Origin: JAJNNC01 sp038232695
Lineage (GTDB): Bacteria > Bacteroidota > Bacteroidia > Cytophagales > Cyclobacteriaceae
Length of the DNA: 12,056 nucleotides
Assembly: GCA_038232695.1 (NCBI GenBank)
Contig: JBBSNI010000144.1
Coordinates: 1-12,056 of the forward strand
Reading direction: 5' to 3'
This document shows positions 1 through 7,311 of the stretch, piece after piece. The position numbers and the translations under genes were made by a program. Every line of letters begins with the position of its first letter. Within the stretch, counting starts at the first letter, position 1. The notes below the pieces were generated by a model that made no database searches, was not told the DNA's origin, and was given only the letters and a program-made list of their open reading frames with translations.

Positions 1-1
1 C

Positions 2-1054
2 CGCAAAGCCGACATGGTGGAGGCGATCATTAAAGAGTTACACCTACAGCGGCATTACTTAGGCAAAGATGCTATACATACTGTTTACGTAGGCGGCGGT
101 ACGCCTTCTCTGCTGACGGCCAAAGAAATTGATGCTTTGCTGGAAACCATCTTCCGGCATTTCGCGGTAGCTGACCTTGTGGAAATCACGTTGGAAGCCA
201 ATCCTGACGATCTTTCGCACCAAAAGTTAAAAGAGATAAAACAAACAGGCATCAACCGGCTGAGTATTGGTATTCAGTCTTTTCATGAACCTCATTTACA
301 GTGTCTGCACCGGGCACATAACGCCAGGGAAGCTGGCATGGCAGTCAAATTGGCACAGGATACAGGTTTTGATAACCTAAGCATTGACCTGATCTATGCG
401 ATTCCTGCACCGGACCATGAGATTTGGCAGCAGGACCTGCAAACAGCGATGGGCTTACAGCCGCAACATATTTCTTCTTATTGCCTGACGATTGAAGAAA
501 AAACGGTGTTTGGCCGCTGGCGGAAGCAGCAGAAAATCAGGGAAATGGACGAAGATTTTGCAGCCATGCAATTTGAAATACTGGTAGACCATTTGGCAGC
601 ACATGGTTATGAGCAATATGAAATCTCTAACTTTTGCCTGCCGGGGTTCTATTCAAAACACAATACCAACTATTGGAAAAAAGAAAAATACCTGGGCGTT
701 GGTCCGGCAGCGCATTCTTACGACGGTACGAGCCGGCAATGGAATGTGGCGCATAATACCCGCTATCTGAAAGCATTGGCAGCAGACCGGTTGGATTTTG
801 AAAAAGAAGTGTTGCAGCCCTGCGACCAGATCAATGAATATATCATGACCGGTTTGCGCACGAAGTGGGGCTGCGACCTGAAAAAAATAGCAGATGATTT
901 TAATATTGACCTGTATGAACATCACAAAAAATATATAGATGATCTGATCTTCCGGCAGTTTGCCGTGTGGCAAGGGCAACAACTAATCCTCACACAGCGG
1001 GGTAAGTTACTGGCAGACCGTATCGCTTCTGACCTGTTTTTGGTGAATGAGTAA
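2..1054 (+). CDS. hemW: HemW-type radical SAM haem chaperone, 5' end outside window
   Basis: This is the HemW family (HemN-like proteins), a cytoplasmic radical-SAM/4Fe-4S protein that binds haem and delivers it to haem enzymes. The reading frame is open from base 2, with four codons (RKAD) before the first in-window ATG at 14. The true start therefore lies upstream, and so does the CX3CX2C cluster motif, which is not visible here. About 350 residues are present. HemW is usually about 375-385, so roughly 25-35 are missing. Counting from the ATG at 14, visible signatures are YVGGGTPSLL (25-34), EANPDDL (61-67), LSIGIQSF (83-90), SIDLIYAIP (123-131), YEISNF (202-207), KHNTNYW (215-221) and GVGPAAHS (228-235). 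The KHNTNYW segment and a C-terminal winged-helix-like region are typical of HemW. Older annotations call this family oxygen-independent coproporphyrinogen III oxidase, but HemW lacks that activity. The family call is secure. Confidence 0.93.
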   Translation, partial: RKADMVEAIIKELHLQRHYLGKDAIHTVYVGGGTPSLLTAKEIDALLETIFRHFAVADLVEITLEANPDDLSHQKLKEIKQTGINRLSIGIQSFHEPHLQCLHRAHNAREAGMAVKLAQDTGFDNLSIDLIYAIPAPDHEIWQQDLQTAMGLQPQHISSYCLTIEEKTVFGRWRKQQKIREMDEDFAAMQFEILVDHLAAHGYEQYEISNFCLPGFYSKHNTNYWKKEKYLGVGPAAHSYDGTSRQWNVAHNTRYLKALAADRLDFEKEVLQPCDQINEYIMTGLRTKWGCDLKKIADDFNIDLYEHHKKYIDDLIFRQFAVWQGQQLILTQRGKLLADRIASDLFLVNE

Positions 1055-1091
1055 CTTTACTTTTTGCTCTTAACATGCCTTTTCCAGGAAT

Positions 1092-1113
1092 ATAAAGCCA
1101 TTTTTCGCTTTAT
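1092..1113 (+). terminator. Possible hairpin terminator after hemW
   Basis: A perfect 7-bp inverted repeat, ATAAAGC (1092-1098) and GCTTTAT (1107-1113), has an 8-nt loop and is followed by TTT. It lies 37 nt after the hemW stop. The stem is AT-rich and the T tract is short, so it may be weak. Confidence 0.35.
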
Positions 1114-1143
1114 TTTACCAGTCAAGTGAATATTGCATAGTAA

Positions 1144-1173
1144 TTGCCATACGTAAGATTGTCAATAGATTTT
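1144..1173 (+). promoter_or_regulatory. Candidate Bacteroidota promoter for the outer-membrane protein gene
   Basis: TTG at 1144-1146 and TAGATTTT at 1166-1173 are 19 nt apart. This matches the Bacteroidota -33/-7 pattern TTG...TAnnTTTG except for the last base. The -7 element ends 22 nt before the ATG at 1196, which would give a short leader. There is no Shine-Dalgarno site, as is usual in this phylum. Confidence 0.35.
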
Positions 1174-1195
1174 ATTCACTACAACTTTTTACCTT

Positions 1196-1810
1196 ATGAA
1201 AAAGATATTATTAGCTATAAGTATATGCATGGGTATGTCTATGGCAGCCCAGGCGCAGTTTACTTTATCACCGCATATTTCACCTGTTTTCCCTGTCGGG
1301 CCGGTCAATAATTATGTCAGTACGGGTCTGGGGTATGGGGCAGAACTTACCTATGCCATTAGCGACCGTGTTCGTCTGGGCATTGCCTACGACCGTTACC
1401 GTTTTGATTTGAATACGAAAAATCTGAGACTGGGCAATATAGATTTGGGCGGACTCAATTTAGGTGGTCTTTTGCGGGGTCTTGATTTTAAGTTTAACGT
1501 CACTCCTGTGACGGGCACCTTCCAATACCTGTTTCCCGGAGAAAAGATTCAGCCTTATGTCGGTCTGGAGGCTGGTGTTTATTACATTTCTGCCAGTGGT
1601 TTTGGTCTTGACATCACCCGGCAGTATTTCGGTGCGGCTCCTGTTGCCGGTCTGCTCTATCCGGTCAGCGACCGGCTGGATTTGTTTGCCAATGCCAAAG
1701 TGCAAACTATTTTTATAAAAGAGAACGTCCCTGTTATCAATGAGGGAGTAGACCAATATCTTTTATTTGTTCCCGTTAATGTAGGTATTTCGTTCAGGTT
1801 AGACAAATGA
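1196..1810 (+). CDS. Secreted outer-membrane beta-barrel (porin-like) protein
   Basis: The product is 204 residues with a clear Sec signal peptide: MKK, then a hydrophobic stretch, and an AQA/QF cleavage site after residue 20. The mature part has alternating hydrophobic and polar residues, many Gly, Tyr and Phe, and short strand-turn units. Examples are TYAISDRVRLGIAYDRYRF, VTGTFQYLFPGEKIQPYVGL and LYPVSDRLDLFANAKV. This is the style of the 8-stranded OMP_b-brl (PF13505-like) family. The C-terminal strand VNVGISFRL ends in alternating aromatic and aliphatic residues, as BAM substrates do. An unusual glycine-leucine segment (about residues 83-95, LGGLNLGGLLRGL) probably forms a loop. The start is fixed by the signal peptide. 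No ligand or pore function can be deduced. It appears to be a single-gene unit between two hairpins. Confidence 0.8.
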   Translation: MKKILLAISICMGMSMAAQAQFTLSPHISPVFPVGPVNNYVSTGLGYGAELTYAISDRVRLGIAYDRYRFDLNTKNLRLGNIDLGGLNLGGLLRGLDFKFNVTPVTGTFQYLFPGEKIQPYVGLEAGVYYISASGFGLDITRQYFGAAPVAGLLYPVSDRLDLFANAKVQTIFIKENVPVINEGVDQYLLFVPVNVGISFRLDK

Positions 1811-1823
1811 TGTAACAGCCAAT

Positions 1824-1844
1824 AAAAAAAGGCATCCTTTTTTT
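1824..1844. terminator. A/T-tailed bidirectional hairpin terminator
   Basis: A perfect 9-bp inverted repeat, A7GG - CAT - CCT7, starts 13 nt after the stop of the beta-barrel gene. The T run makes it look like an intrinsic terminator on the plus strand. The symmetrical A run would serve the minus strand. The 3-nt loop and only two G-C pairs make it modest in strength. It probably separates the beta-barrel gene from the Fic gene. Confidence 0.5.
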
Positions 1845-1880
1845 GTATGATACGCTTTATTCAATGACTTGGTGGCAGAA

Positions 1881-2549
1881 ATGGAAAATCTTCGGGAAAT
1901 AAGAAACAAGTATCGAAAGCTCACTGAAGGGGTGATAGACTATGATAAGTTCAACCATTATGGCATCGTCCACCACGGGTCCTCTATTGAGGGTTCCACC
2001 TTGTCTCTGGAGGAAACTTATTTGTTGTTGGATGAAAACCTAACGCCAAAGAATAAGCCCTTGCCCCATACGTTAATGACTGTGGACCATTTTAAGGCCT
2101 TGCAGTTTGTTTTGGTTCTGGCTGGTAAAAAAGGAAAATTAAGCCTTGAGATCGTTCAAAAAATATCCTCGCTTATAAAGCAATTAATTGCTGATATCAA
2201 TGCCCAAATTGACCAGGTGGAAAAATTTGAGGACATCTACAAATTAGCCTTTGATGCCCATTACCAAATGGTGTCCATCCACCCCTTTGCTGATGGTAAT
2301 GGTCGCCTTTCCCGGCTTTTGATGAATTACGTTCAACATTACCACAGGGAACCGCTCACTATAGTTTTTAAAGAGGATAAAATTGATTATTACCAGGCTC
2401 TGGAAGAAACCCGGGACAAGGAAGATATAGGCGTTTTTGAAGCTTTTATGTTCAACCAGGCCTATAAGTTTTTTGTCAGCGAAATAGATAATTTGACCAA
2501 AAAACAAATTGATAAATCCAACCCCAAAGGATTTTCTTTTCTGTTTTAG
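1881..2549 (+). CDS. Fic-domain protein (probable AMP-transferase)
   Basis: Fic (filamentation induced by cAMP) enzymes usually transfer AMP from ATP to a hydroxyl side chain of a target protein. This 222-residue protein holds a complete core motif, HPFADGNGR followed by LSR (residues 134-145). It has the catalytic His, the Mg-binding acidic residue, the GNGR phosphate loop and the trailing Arg. A flap-like LTPKNKPL segment lies upstream. Near the N terminus GSSIEGSTLS resembles the class II inhibitory helix (S/T)xxxE(G/N). The Glu (residue 37) and Gly are present, but the -4 position is Gly. I chose ATG 1881. In-frame TTG 1869 and GTG 1872 are possible, and a stop at 1848-1850 limits extension. 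There is no adjacent antitoxin gene, and the nearest genes are a beta-barrel protein upstream and convergent ndh. The target is unknown. Confidence 0.88.
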   Translation: MENLREIRNKYRKLTEGVIDYDKFNHYGIVHHGSSIEGSTLSLEETYLLLDENLTPKNKPLPHTLMTVDHFKALQFVLVLAGKKGKLSLEIVQKISSLIKQLIADINAQIDQVEKFEDIYKLAFDAHYQMVSIHPFADGNGRLSRLLMNYVQHYHREPLTIVFKEDKIDYYQALEETRDKEDIGVFEAFMFNQAYKFFVSEIDNLTKKQIDKSNPKGFSFLF

Positions 2550-2585
2550 ATCAAAAAAGACTTGGAACATCATAAAGCGGCTTAT

Positions 2586-3974
2586 TTATTCTTGCCTGCT
2601 ATACTCCTGCTCTTTTTCAATTTCTTTTTTCTTATTTTTCACCGCCTTTCTATAATCAAACGGTCGGATAATGAGGCGGGTACCACGGTCGTAGGTGAAA
2701 TAATTCCATATCCAGTTGCCCAGGGTAACAATTTTTTGCCGGAAGCCGATCAGGTATACCAGGTGAATAAACATCCACGACAACCAGGCCAGCGTTCCGC
2801 TGAATTTGATCTCAAAAGGCAGGTCGGCTACCGCACGGTTGCGGCCAATGGTTGCCATATAGCCTTTGTTGAAATATGTAAAATGCCACATATCCCTGCC
2901 CCGGACGAGGCGCGTCAGGTTTTTCCCCAGCCGGGTGCCTTGCTGGATGGCTACGGGCGCTACCTGCGGATGCCCATCGGGGAAATCTTTGGTAGACATC
3001 TTCGCTACATCGCCTATGGCAAAAACGTTGTCATAGCCTTCTACGCGGTTGAACTGATCTACCACATAGCGGCTCTTTTCTACTTTTGCCTTATCCAATC
3101 CCGGAATGATGACGCCCATCACCCCGGCCGCCCAGATCAGCGTCTCGCTGGGAATGGTTTCTCCGTCGCTCAGCTTGACTTCATACCCGTCAAAGTCTTT
3201 GACCATCGTTTTGAGTTTAATGATGGTATCAAAATGGTCTTCCAGTGCTTTATGCGCATGGCTGCCTGCATACTTGGACATACCAGGCAGCAACCTTTCC
3301 AGACCTTCCACTAAATATACTTTCATCAGGCGAAAGTCCAGTTCGGTATAATCGCGGGGCAGCACGTACTTTTTCAGTTCACCCAGCGCACCGGCCAGTT
3401 CCACACCGGTAGGTCCGCCACCCACAATGACGAAATTTGTCAGACGGTCTATCTCTTTCTCGTCTTCAGAGGTAACAGCTTTTTCAAAGTTTTGCAGCAC
3501 ATGGCTTCGCAGGTTAAGTGCATGCGGTACCTGTTTCAGAGGAAAAGCCAGTTCTTCTATGCTCTTATTACCAAAATAATTGGTTTTGGTGCCTACAGCA
3601 ATGACCAGGTAATCGTAGTGGATCCTTCCAATGTCGGTATTGACCATGTTTTCCTCCGGGCTGACAGACTCTACGGTAGCCAGGCGGAAAAAGAAATTTT
3701 TTTCATCATCAAAAATCTTTCTGAGCGGACCGGCAATAGAGTCGGGCTCCAATCCGGCAGTGGCTACCTGGTAGAGCAAAGGCTGAAAGGTGTGGTAGTT
3801 GTGACGATCCAGCATCACAACCTGAAAATCCTTCATAGAAAGGTGTTTGACCATCTGTATGCCGGCAAAGCCTCCGCCGATGACAACAATTCTGGGCTTT
3901 CCAATATCAGGTAGTTGGGAGGTCAGGTGGCGAAGTTCTGAGGTATATTCTTCTGGGGTTTCAATGACAGACAT
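2586..3974 (-). CDS. ndh: Type II NADH dehydrogenase (NADH:quinone oxidoreductase)
   Basis: A 462-residue FAD enzyme of the NDH-2 family. It passes electrons from NADH to the quinone pool at the inner face of the cytoplasmic membrane without pumping protons. The FAD-binding Rossmann motif VIGGGFAG is at 31-38. FQPLLYQVATAGL (63-75) is typical of NDH-2. The second, NADH-binding Rossmann motif IVGGGPTG is at 183-190, followed by ELAGALGEL. The FAD-binding AIGDVA is at 319-324. The quinone-site segment reads APVAIQQG (339-346), with Pro where many homologues have Gln in AQxAxQ. The C terminus has an aromatic and hydrophobic membrane-associating stretch (about 395-437, including WLSWMFIHLVYLIGF), then a Lys/Glu-rich tail. 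Length is normal. ATG at 3974 gives a natural N terminus. The 3' end faces the Fic gene with a 36-bp gap. It lies 165 bp downstream of uvrA on the same strand, and the inverted-repeat element fills much of that gap. Confidence 0.93.
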   Translation of the reverse strand: MSVIETPEEYTSELRHLTSQLPDIGKPRIVVIGGGFAGIQMVKHLSMKDFQVVMLDRHNYHTFQPLLYQVATAGLEPDSIAGPLRKIFDDEKNFFFRLATVESVSPEENMVNTDIGRIHYDYLVIAVGTKTNYFGNKSIEELAFPLKQVPHALNLRSHVLQNFEKAVTSEDEKEIDRLTNFVIVGGGPTGVELAGALGELKKYVLPRDYTELDFRLMKVYLVEGLERLLPGMSKYAGSHAHKALEDHFDTIIKLKTMVKDFDGYEVKLSDGETIPSETLIWAAGVMGVIIPGLDKAKVEKSRYVVDQFNRVEGYDNVFAIGDVAKMSTKDFPDGHPQVAPVAIQQGTRLGKNLTRLVRGRDMWHFTYFNKGYMATIGRNRAVADLPFEIKFSGTLAWLSWMFIHLVYLIGFRQKIVTLGNWIWNYFTYDRGTRLIIRPFDYRKAVKNKKKEIEKEQEYSRQE

Positions 3975-4034
3975 AAAAAATAGGTTAAAGTGTGTAACAG
4001 CTCACCCATTATAACGGAATGGCATCTGGCATGT

Positions 4035-4143
4035 TTAGAGCATGTTTAAACTTTACCCTTTGGACGGTTCGCCGCTGCGACTGTAAATGTTCATTAGAGG
4101 AACCTGAGTTAACCTCCAAAAGTAAAATTCAAACATGCTTTAG
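4035..4143. mobile_element. MITE-like terminal-inverted-repeat element at the uvrA stop codon
   Basis: Outer arms are agcatgtttaaactttac (4039-4056) and gtaaaattcaaacatgct (4122-4139), complementary at 16 of 18 positions. With two 1-nt gaps the pairing continues inward to about 4069 and 4111, leaving a central 41-nt segment. The 101-bp unit is flanked by TTAG at 4035-4038 and 4140-4143. That fits a 4-bp target duplication of the YTAR type known for some IS5-family elements. It has no ORF, so it would be non-autonomous. The right TTAG supplies the uvrA stop codon (TAA on the minus strand). Caveat: gcatgttta is repeated just outside the left arm (4029-4037), so the left boundary is less certain. 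The alternative is a long stem-loop acting as a uvrA 3' terminator. The inverted repeat is certain; the MITE identity is inferred. Confidence 0.6.
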
Positions 4144-7052
4144 GCTTCTGCGCTCACTTTAAGTTCATCACGAAGAAAGGGGGCAGTATAACCCTGCTGA
4201 CAACGGGCAACCTCCTCCGGTGTACCCTGGCAGATGACCTGCCCGCCTTCGTCGCCGCCCTCCGGCCCCAGGTCGATGACATGATCGGCTACTTTGACAA
4301 CATCCATATTGTGTTCGATGATCAGGACGCTGTTTCCTTTGTCTACCAATTTGTTAAGTACATCGAGCAGGTGCTGAATATCCTGGAAATGCAAACCCGT
4401 GGTAGGCTCGTCCAGGATGTAGAGCGTTTTGCCGGTATCTTTCTTGGAAAGTTCGGTCGCCAGCTTGACACGCTGCGCTTCGCCACCGGAGAGTGTGGTA
4501 GCATGTTGCCCCAGGGTAATATAACCCAGCCCGACGTCTTCCAGCGTCTGAATTCTTCTCAGGATACGGGGCTGGTTTTCAAAAAATTCTACTGCCTGCT
4601 CTACGGTCATGTCCAGCACATCGGAGATAGACTTGCCTTTGAAGCGTATTTCCAGCGTCTCCCGGTTGTAGCGTTTGCCTTTGCAGGTAGGACAAGGCAC
4701 CTGCACATCGGGCAGAAAATCCATTTCAATGACTTGCAAGCCTGCCCCTTCGCATGTTTCACAGCGTCCGCCTTTTACGTTAAATGAGAAACGTCCGGGT
4801 TTGTAGCCTCTGATCTTGGCTTCCGGCAGTTGGGCAAATAAAGCGCGAATATCCGTGAATACGCCGGTGTACGTGGCTGGATTAGAACGCGGCGTCCTGC
4901 CGATAGGCGACTGGTCTACTTCTATCACTTTATCCACATGCTCCAGCCCTTTGACAGAGGTATAGGGATGGGGTTCTGTCAATGATCTATAAAAATGACG
5001 GCTCAACAAGGGAAACAGCGTATTGTGGATCAGCGTAGACTTGCCGCTGCCCGATACGCCTGTTACGCATACCATCTTGCCTAACGGAAGCTTTAGGGTA
5101 ATATTTTTGAGGTTGTTGCCGGTAGCACCTTTCAATATTATTTTTTTACCGCTGCCTTTGCGTCTTTGTGCAGGCACCGCGATCTGGCGAATGCCTTTCA
5201 GATAGTCTGCCGTGACGCCGCCCCGCTCCAGAAACTCCTGCGGCGCACCGGAGGCTATGATGGTACCGCCATGCCTTCCGGCGCCGGGTCCAATATCTAC
5301 GATATAGTCGGCATGAAGCATCATATCTTTATCGTGTTCTACAACGATCACGGTGTTGCCCAGGTCGCGCAGGTCGCGCAGTGCCCGTATCAGCTTTACA
5401 TTGTCGCGCTGGTGCAAGCCGATGCTGGGCTCGTCCAGGATGTAGAGTACGCCCACCAGTTGGGTACCGATCTGGGTAGCCAGGCGGATGCGCTGGGCTT
5501 CGCCGCCGGAGAGCGTACGCAGCGGCCGGTTGAGCGTCAGGTACGTCAGCCCTACATCTACCAGGAAGCCGATCCGCTTACGGATTTCTTTGAGCACTTC
5601 GGTGGCAATGATCTTCTGGCGGTCGTTGAGGCGGTCTTCCAGGTGGCTGAACCACTCCTTGAGCACCAGGATGTCCATATGCGCCAGTTCGGCGATATTT
5701 TTATCATCTATCTTGAAATGCAGGGATTCTTTCTTCAGCCGGGCACCCTGGCATTCCGGGCAGGTTTTGGCAGAAACAAACTGCCTGACCCATTTTTGCA
5801 TCTTGTCGCTGCCTGTCTCACTTTGTTTTTCCAGGTAACCCACAATGCCTTCAAACTTCACCTGGTAGTTGGAGCCGGGATATTTCACTGATTTCACCGG
5901 TACCGTGCCTTCATCTCCGTAAATAATGACCTGTAAAATATCTTCCGGAATATCCTGGATGGGTGTGTTCAGTTTGACCCTGTATTTCTTCAGCACTGCT
6001 TCCAGCTTTTTGAATATCCAGGTATCGCGGTACTCGCCGATAGCGGCAATGCCTCCCTGGCGGATGCTCAACGTGGGGTTGGGAATGATCGCATCGGCGG
6101 CAAACTCTTCAATATGTCCCAGCCCATGACACACCGGACAAGCACCATAGGGCGAGTTGAAAGAAAAGGTATTGGGAGCCGGCTCGTCGTAAGCCAGCCC
6201 TGTTGTAGGGTCCATCAGGAACTTGGAAAAGTGCTGTACGCTGTCCTGCGTATTATCCTGTTGGGGAACCACGACCATCATCACACCTTTGCCATGTTGC
6301 AGCGCCGTTTGTACGGATTGCGCCAGCCGGTAGCGGTCATCGGCCTGCACCATTAGCCGGTCGATGACGATTTCTATGTCGTGGGTTTTGTAGCGGTCTA
6401 CCTGCATTTTAGGCACCAGTTCCATCAGTTCGCCATCTACGCGCACTTTGGTAAAGCCCATCTTGCGGATCTGCTGGAAAAGCTCCCGGTAATGTCCTTT
6501 TCGCCCTTTCACGACGGGTGCCAGCATCACCAGCTTTTGCCCGTCAAAATGATGGAGGATATGGTCGATGATCTGGTCTTCCGACTGTTGTACCATCTTC
6601 TCGCCGGTCAGGTAAGAATAGGCTTCCGAGGCGCGGGCAAACAGCAGGCGCATAAAGTCATAAATTTCTGTCACGGTGCCAACGGTAGAGCGGGGATTTT
6701 TGGAAGTAGTCTTCTGCTCAATAGAAATGACCGGGCTTAGCCCGTTGATCTTGTCTACTTCCGGCCGCTGCAGGTTGCCGATGAACGAACGGGCATAGGC
6801 AGAAAAGCTTTCCATGTAGCGCCGCTGCCCTTCGGCATAGATGGTATCAAAAGCCAGCGAAGACTTCCCGCTACCGCTGATCCCGGTGATGACGATCAGT
6901 TTATGACGCGGCAGGGTAATATCAATATTTTTGAGGTTGTGTTCGCGGGCGCCCAGGATTTCAATCACCTCCTGGTCGTAGGCAGCCGGGATCATGTTTT
7001 TGTCAGGACTGATGATTTCTTTCTCAATGATATTCACTTCTTCTTTGCTCAC
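4140..7052 (-). CDS. uvrA: UvrABC excinuclease subunit A
   Basis: UvrA is the damage-sensing ATPase of nucleotide excision repair. As a dimer it loads UvrB onto lesions. The 970 residues carry two ABC ATPase halves. Walker A motifs are GISGSGKSS (57-65) and GVSGSGKST (665-673). Signature motifs LSGGEAQ are at 514-520 and 854-860. Walker B LYILDEP motifs are at 536-542 and 877-883, and switch His residues are in VEHD (573) and IEHN (914). The UvrB-binding and insertion regions are present, which fits UvrA1. The C-terminal zinc finger is intact (C764, C767, C787, C790). The first finger keeps only C305/C308; the partner pair is replaced by D281 and T284. The start is GTG at 7052 with an in-frame TAG two codons upstream. 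ATG at 6995 (residue 20) is an alternative that still keeps the family N terminus. The last codon and stop overlap the flank of the inverted-repeat element. Confidence 0.97.
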   Translation of the reverse strand: MSKEEVNIIEKEIISPDKNMIPAAYDQEVIEILGAREHNLKNIDITLPRHKLIVITGISGSGKSSLAFDTIYAEGQRRYMESFSAYARSFIGNLQRPEVDKINGLSPVISIEQKTTSKNPRSTVGTVTEIYDFMRLLFARASEAYSYLTGEKMVQQSEDQIIDHILHHFDGQKLVMLAPVVKGRKGHYRELFQQIRKMGFTKVRVDGELMELVPKMQVDRYKTHDIEIVIDRLMVQADDRYRLAQSVQTALQHGKGVMMVVVPQQDNTQDSVQHFSKFLMDPTTGLAYDEPAPNTFSFNSPYGACPVCHGLGHIEEFAADAIIPNPTLSIRQGGIAAIGEYRDTWIFKKLEAVLKKYRVKLNTPIQDIPEDILQVIIYGDEGTVPVKSVKYPGSNYQVKFEGIVGYLEKQSETGSDKMQKWVRQFVSAKTCPECQGARLKKESLHFKIDDKNIAELAHMDILVLKEWFSHLEDRLNDRQKIIATEVLKEIRKRIGFLVDVGLTYLTLNRPLRTLSGGEAQRIRLATQIGTQLVGVLYILDEPSIGLHQRDNVKLIRALRDLRDLGNTVIVVEHDKDMMLHADYIVDIGPGAGRHGGTIIASGAPQEFLERGGVTADYLKGIRQIAVPAQRRKGSGKKIILKGATGNNLKNITLKLPLGKMVCVTGVSGSGKSTLIHNTLFPLLSRHFYRSLTEPHPYTSVKGLEHVDKVIEVDQSPIGRTPRSNPATYTGVFTDIRALFAQLPEAKIRGYKPGRFSFNVKGGRCETCEGAGLQVIEMDFLPDVQVPCPTCKGKRYNRETLEIRFKGKSISDVLDMTVEQAVEFFENQPRILRRIQTLEDVGLGYITLGQHATTLSGGEAQRVKLATELSKKDTGKTLYILDEPTTGLHFQDIQHLLDVLNKLVDKGNSVLIIEHNMDVVKVADHVIDLGPEGGDEGGQVICQGTPEEVARCQQGYTAPFLRDELKVSAEA

Positions 7053-7180
7053 GGGCTATGTAATAAATCTGTATATTTGTGGTTCAGTATTAACTATGAT
7101 CCCCTGCGAAAAGTGCTGAAAAAAGGTTGTTTTATCAAATGTCCCTCGCAGCTTTTACAAGCTTTAGATAATTTTTTAAA

Positions 7181-7230
7181 GATTTTATGAGTAATTTTTT
7201 TAGATTATTTGAATATTTTTTGTTGTTTTG
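7181..7230 (+). promoter_or_regulatory. AT-rich upstream block shared by both surface-protein genes (copy 1)
   Basis: This 50-nt block closely matches 10844-10893 upstream of the paralogous gene, with the core ttatttgaatatttttt followed by GTTgTTTTG. It ends 81 nt before the chosen ATG at 7312, against 83 nt in the second copy. The terminal TTGTTTTG resembles the Bacteroidota -7 box TAnnTTTG with one mismatch, but no properly spaced -33 TTG is visible. It may be a promoter, a regulator site, or a remnant of the duplication. Confidence 0.45.
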
Positions 7231-7311
7231 TAGAAAGAACCGCTAATGTAATTCACAAATCATATGTTTTCATTTGCAAATTTGTCTACTATCAATATTT
7301 ATATTTTTAAC

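Noticed and set aside
1869..1880. TTG or GTG start for the Fic gene
   Set aside because: ATG at 1881 is only a few codons downstream, removes nothing of the Fic fold, and needs no rare start codon. The alternatives cannot be fully excluded.
2550..2585. Terminator between the convergent Fic and ndh genes
   Set aside because: Only a bulged repeat with a one-base loop (ATAAAGCGGCTTAT) is present, and it is not a credible hairpin.
2562..3314. 250-codon plus-strand open frame opposite ndh
   Set aside because: It lies wholly antisense to a well-supported NDH-2 gene, has no recognisable domain and reads as low-complexity shadow sequence.
5358..5383. Short tandem repeat caggtcgcg in uvrA
   Set aside because: It encodes the in-frame RDLRDL of a normal UvrA helix and is explained by codon repetition.
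5166..5891. 241-codon plus-strand open frame opposite uvrA
   Set aside because: It is antisense to the highly conserved UvrA coding region and has no motif of its own. GC-biased codons in uvrA explain the lack of stops.
7072..7079. TATATTTG, a perfect match to the Bacteroidota -7 box on the plus strand
   Set aside because: The nearest upstream TTTG (7044-7047) is 24 nt away, which is long for this promoter type. The leader would exceed 230 nt, and no counterpart exists upstream of the paralogue.
7264..7311. Extended N terminus of the large surface protein from ATG 7264
   Set aside because: It would put about 25 residues before the signal-peptide core. The paralogue has its start at the position equivalent to 7312, and the shared upstream block is equally spaced from that site.
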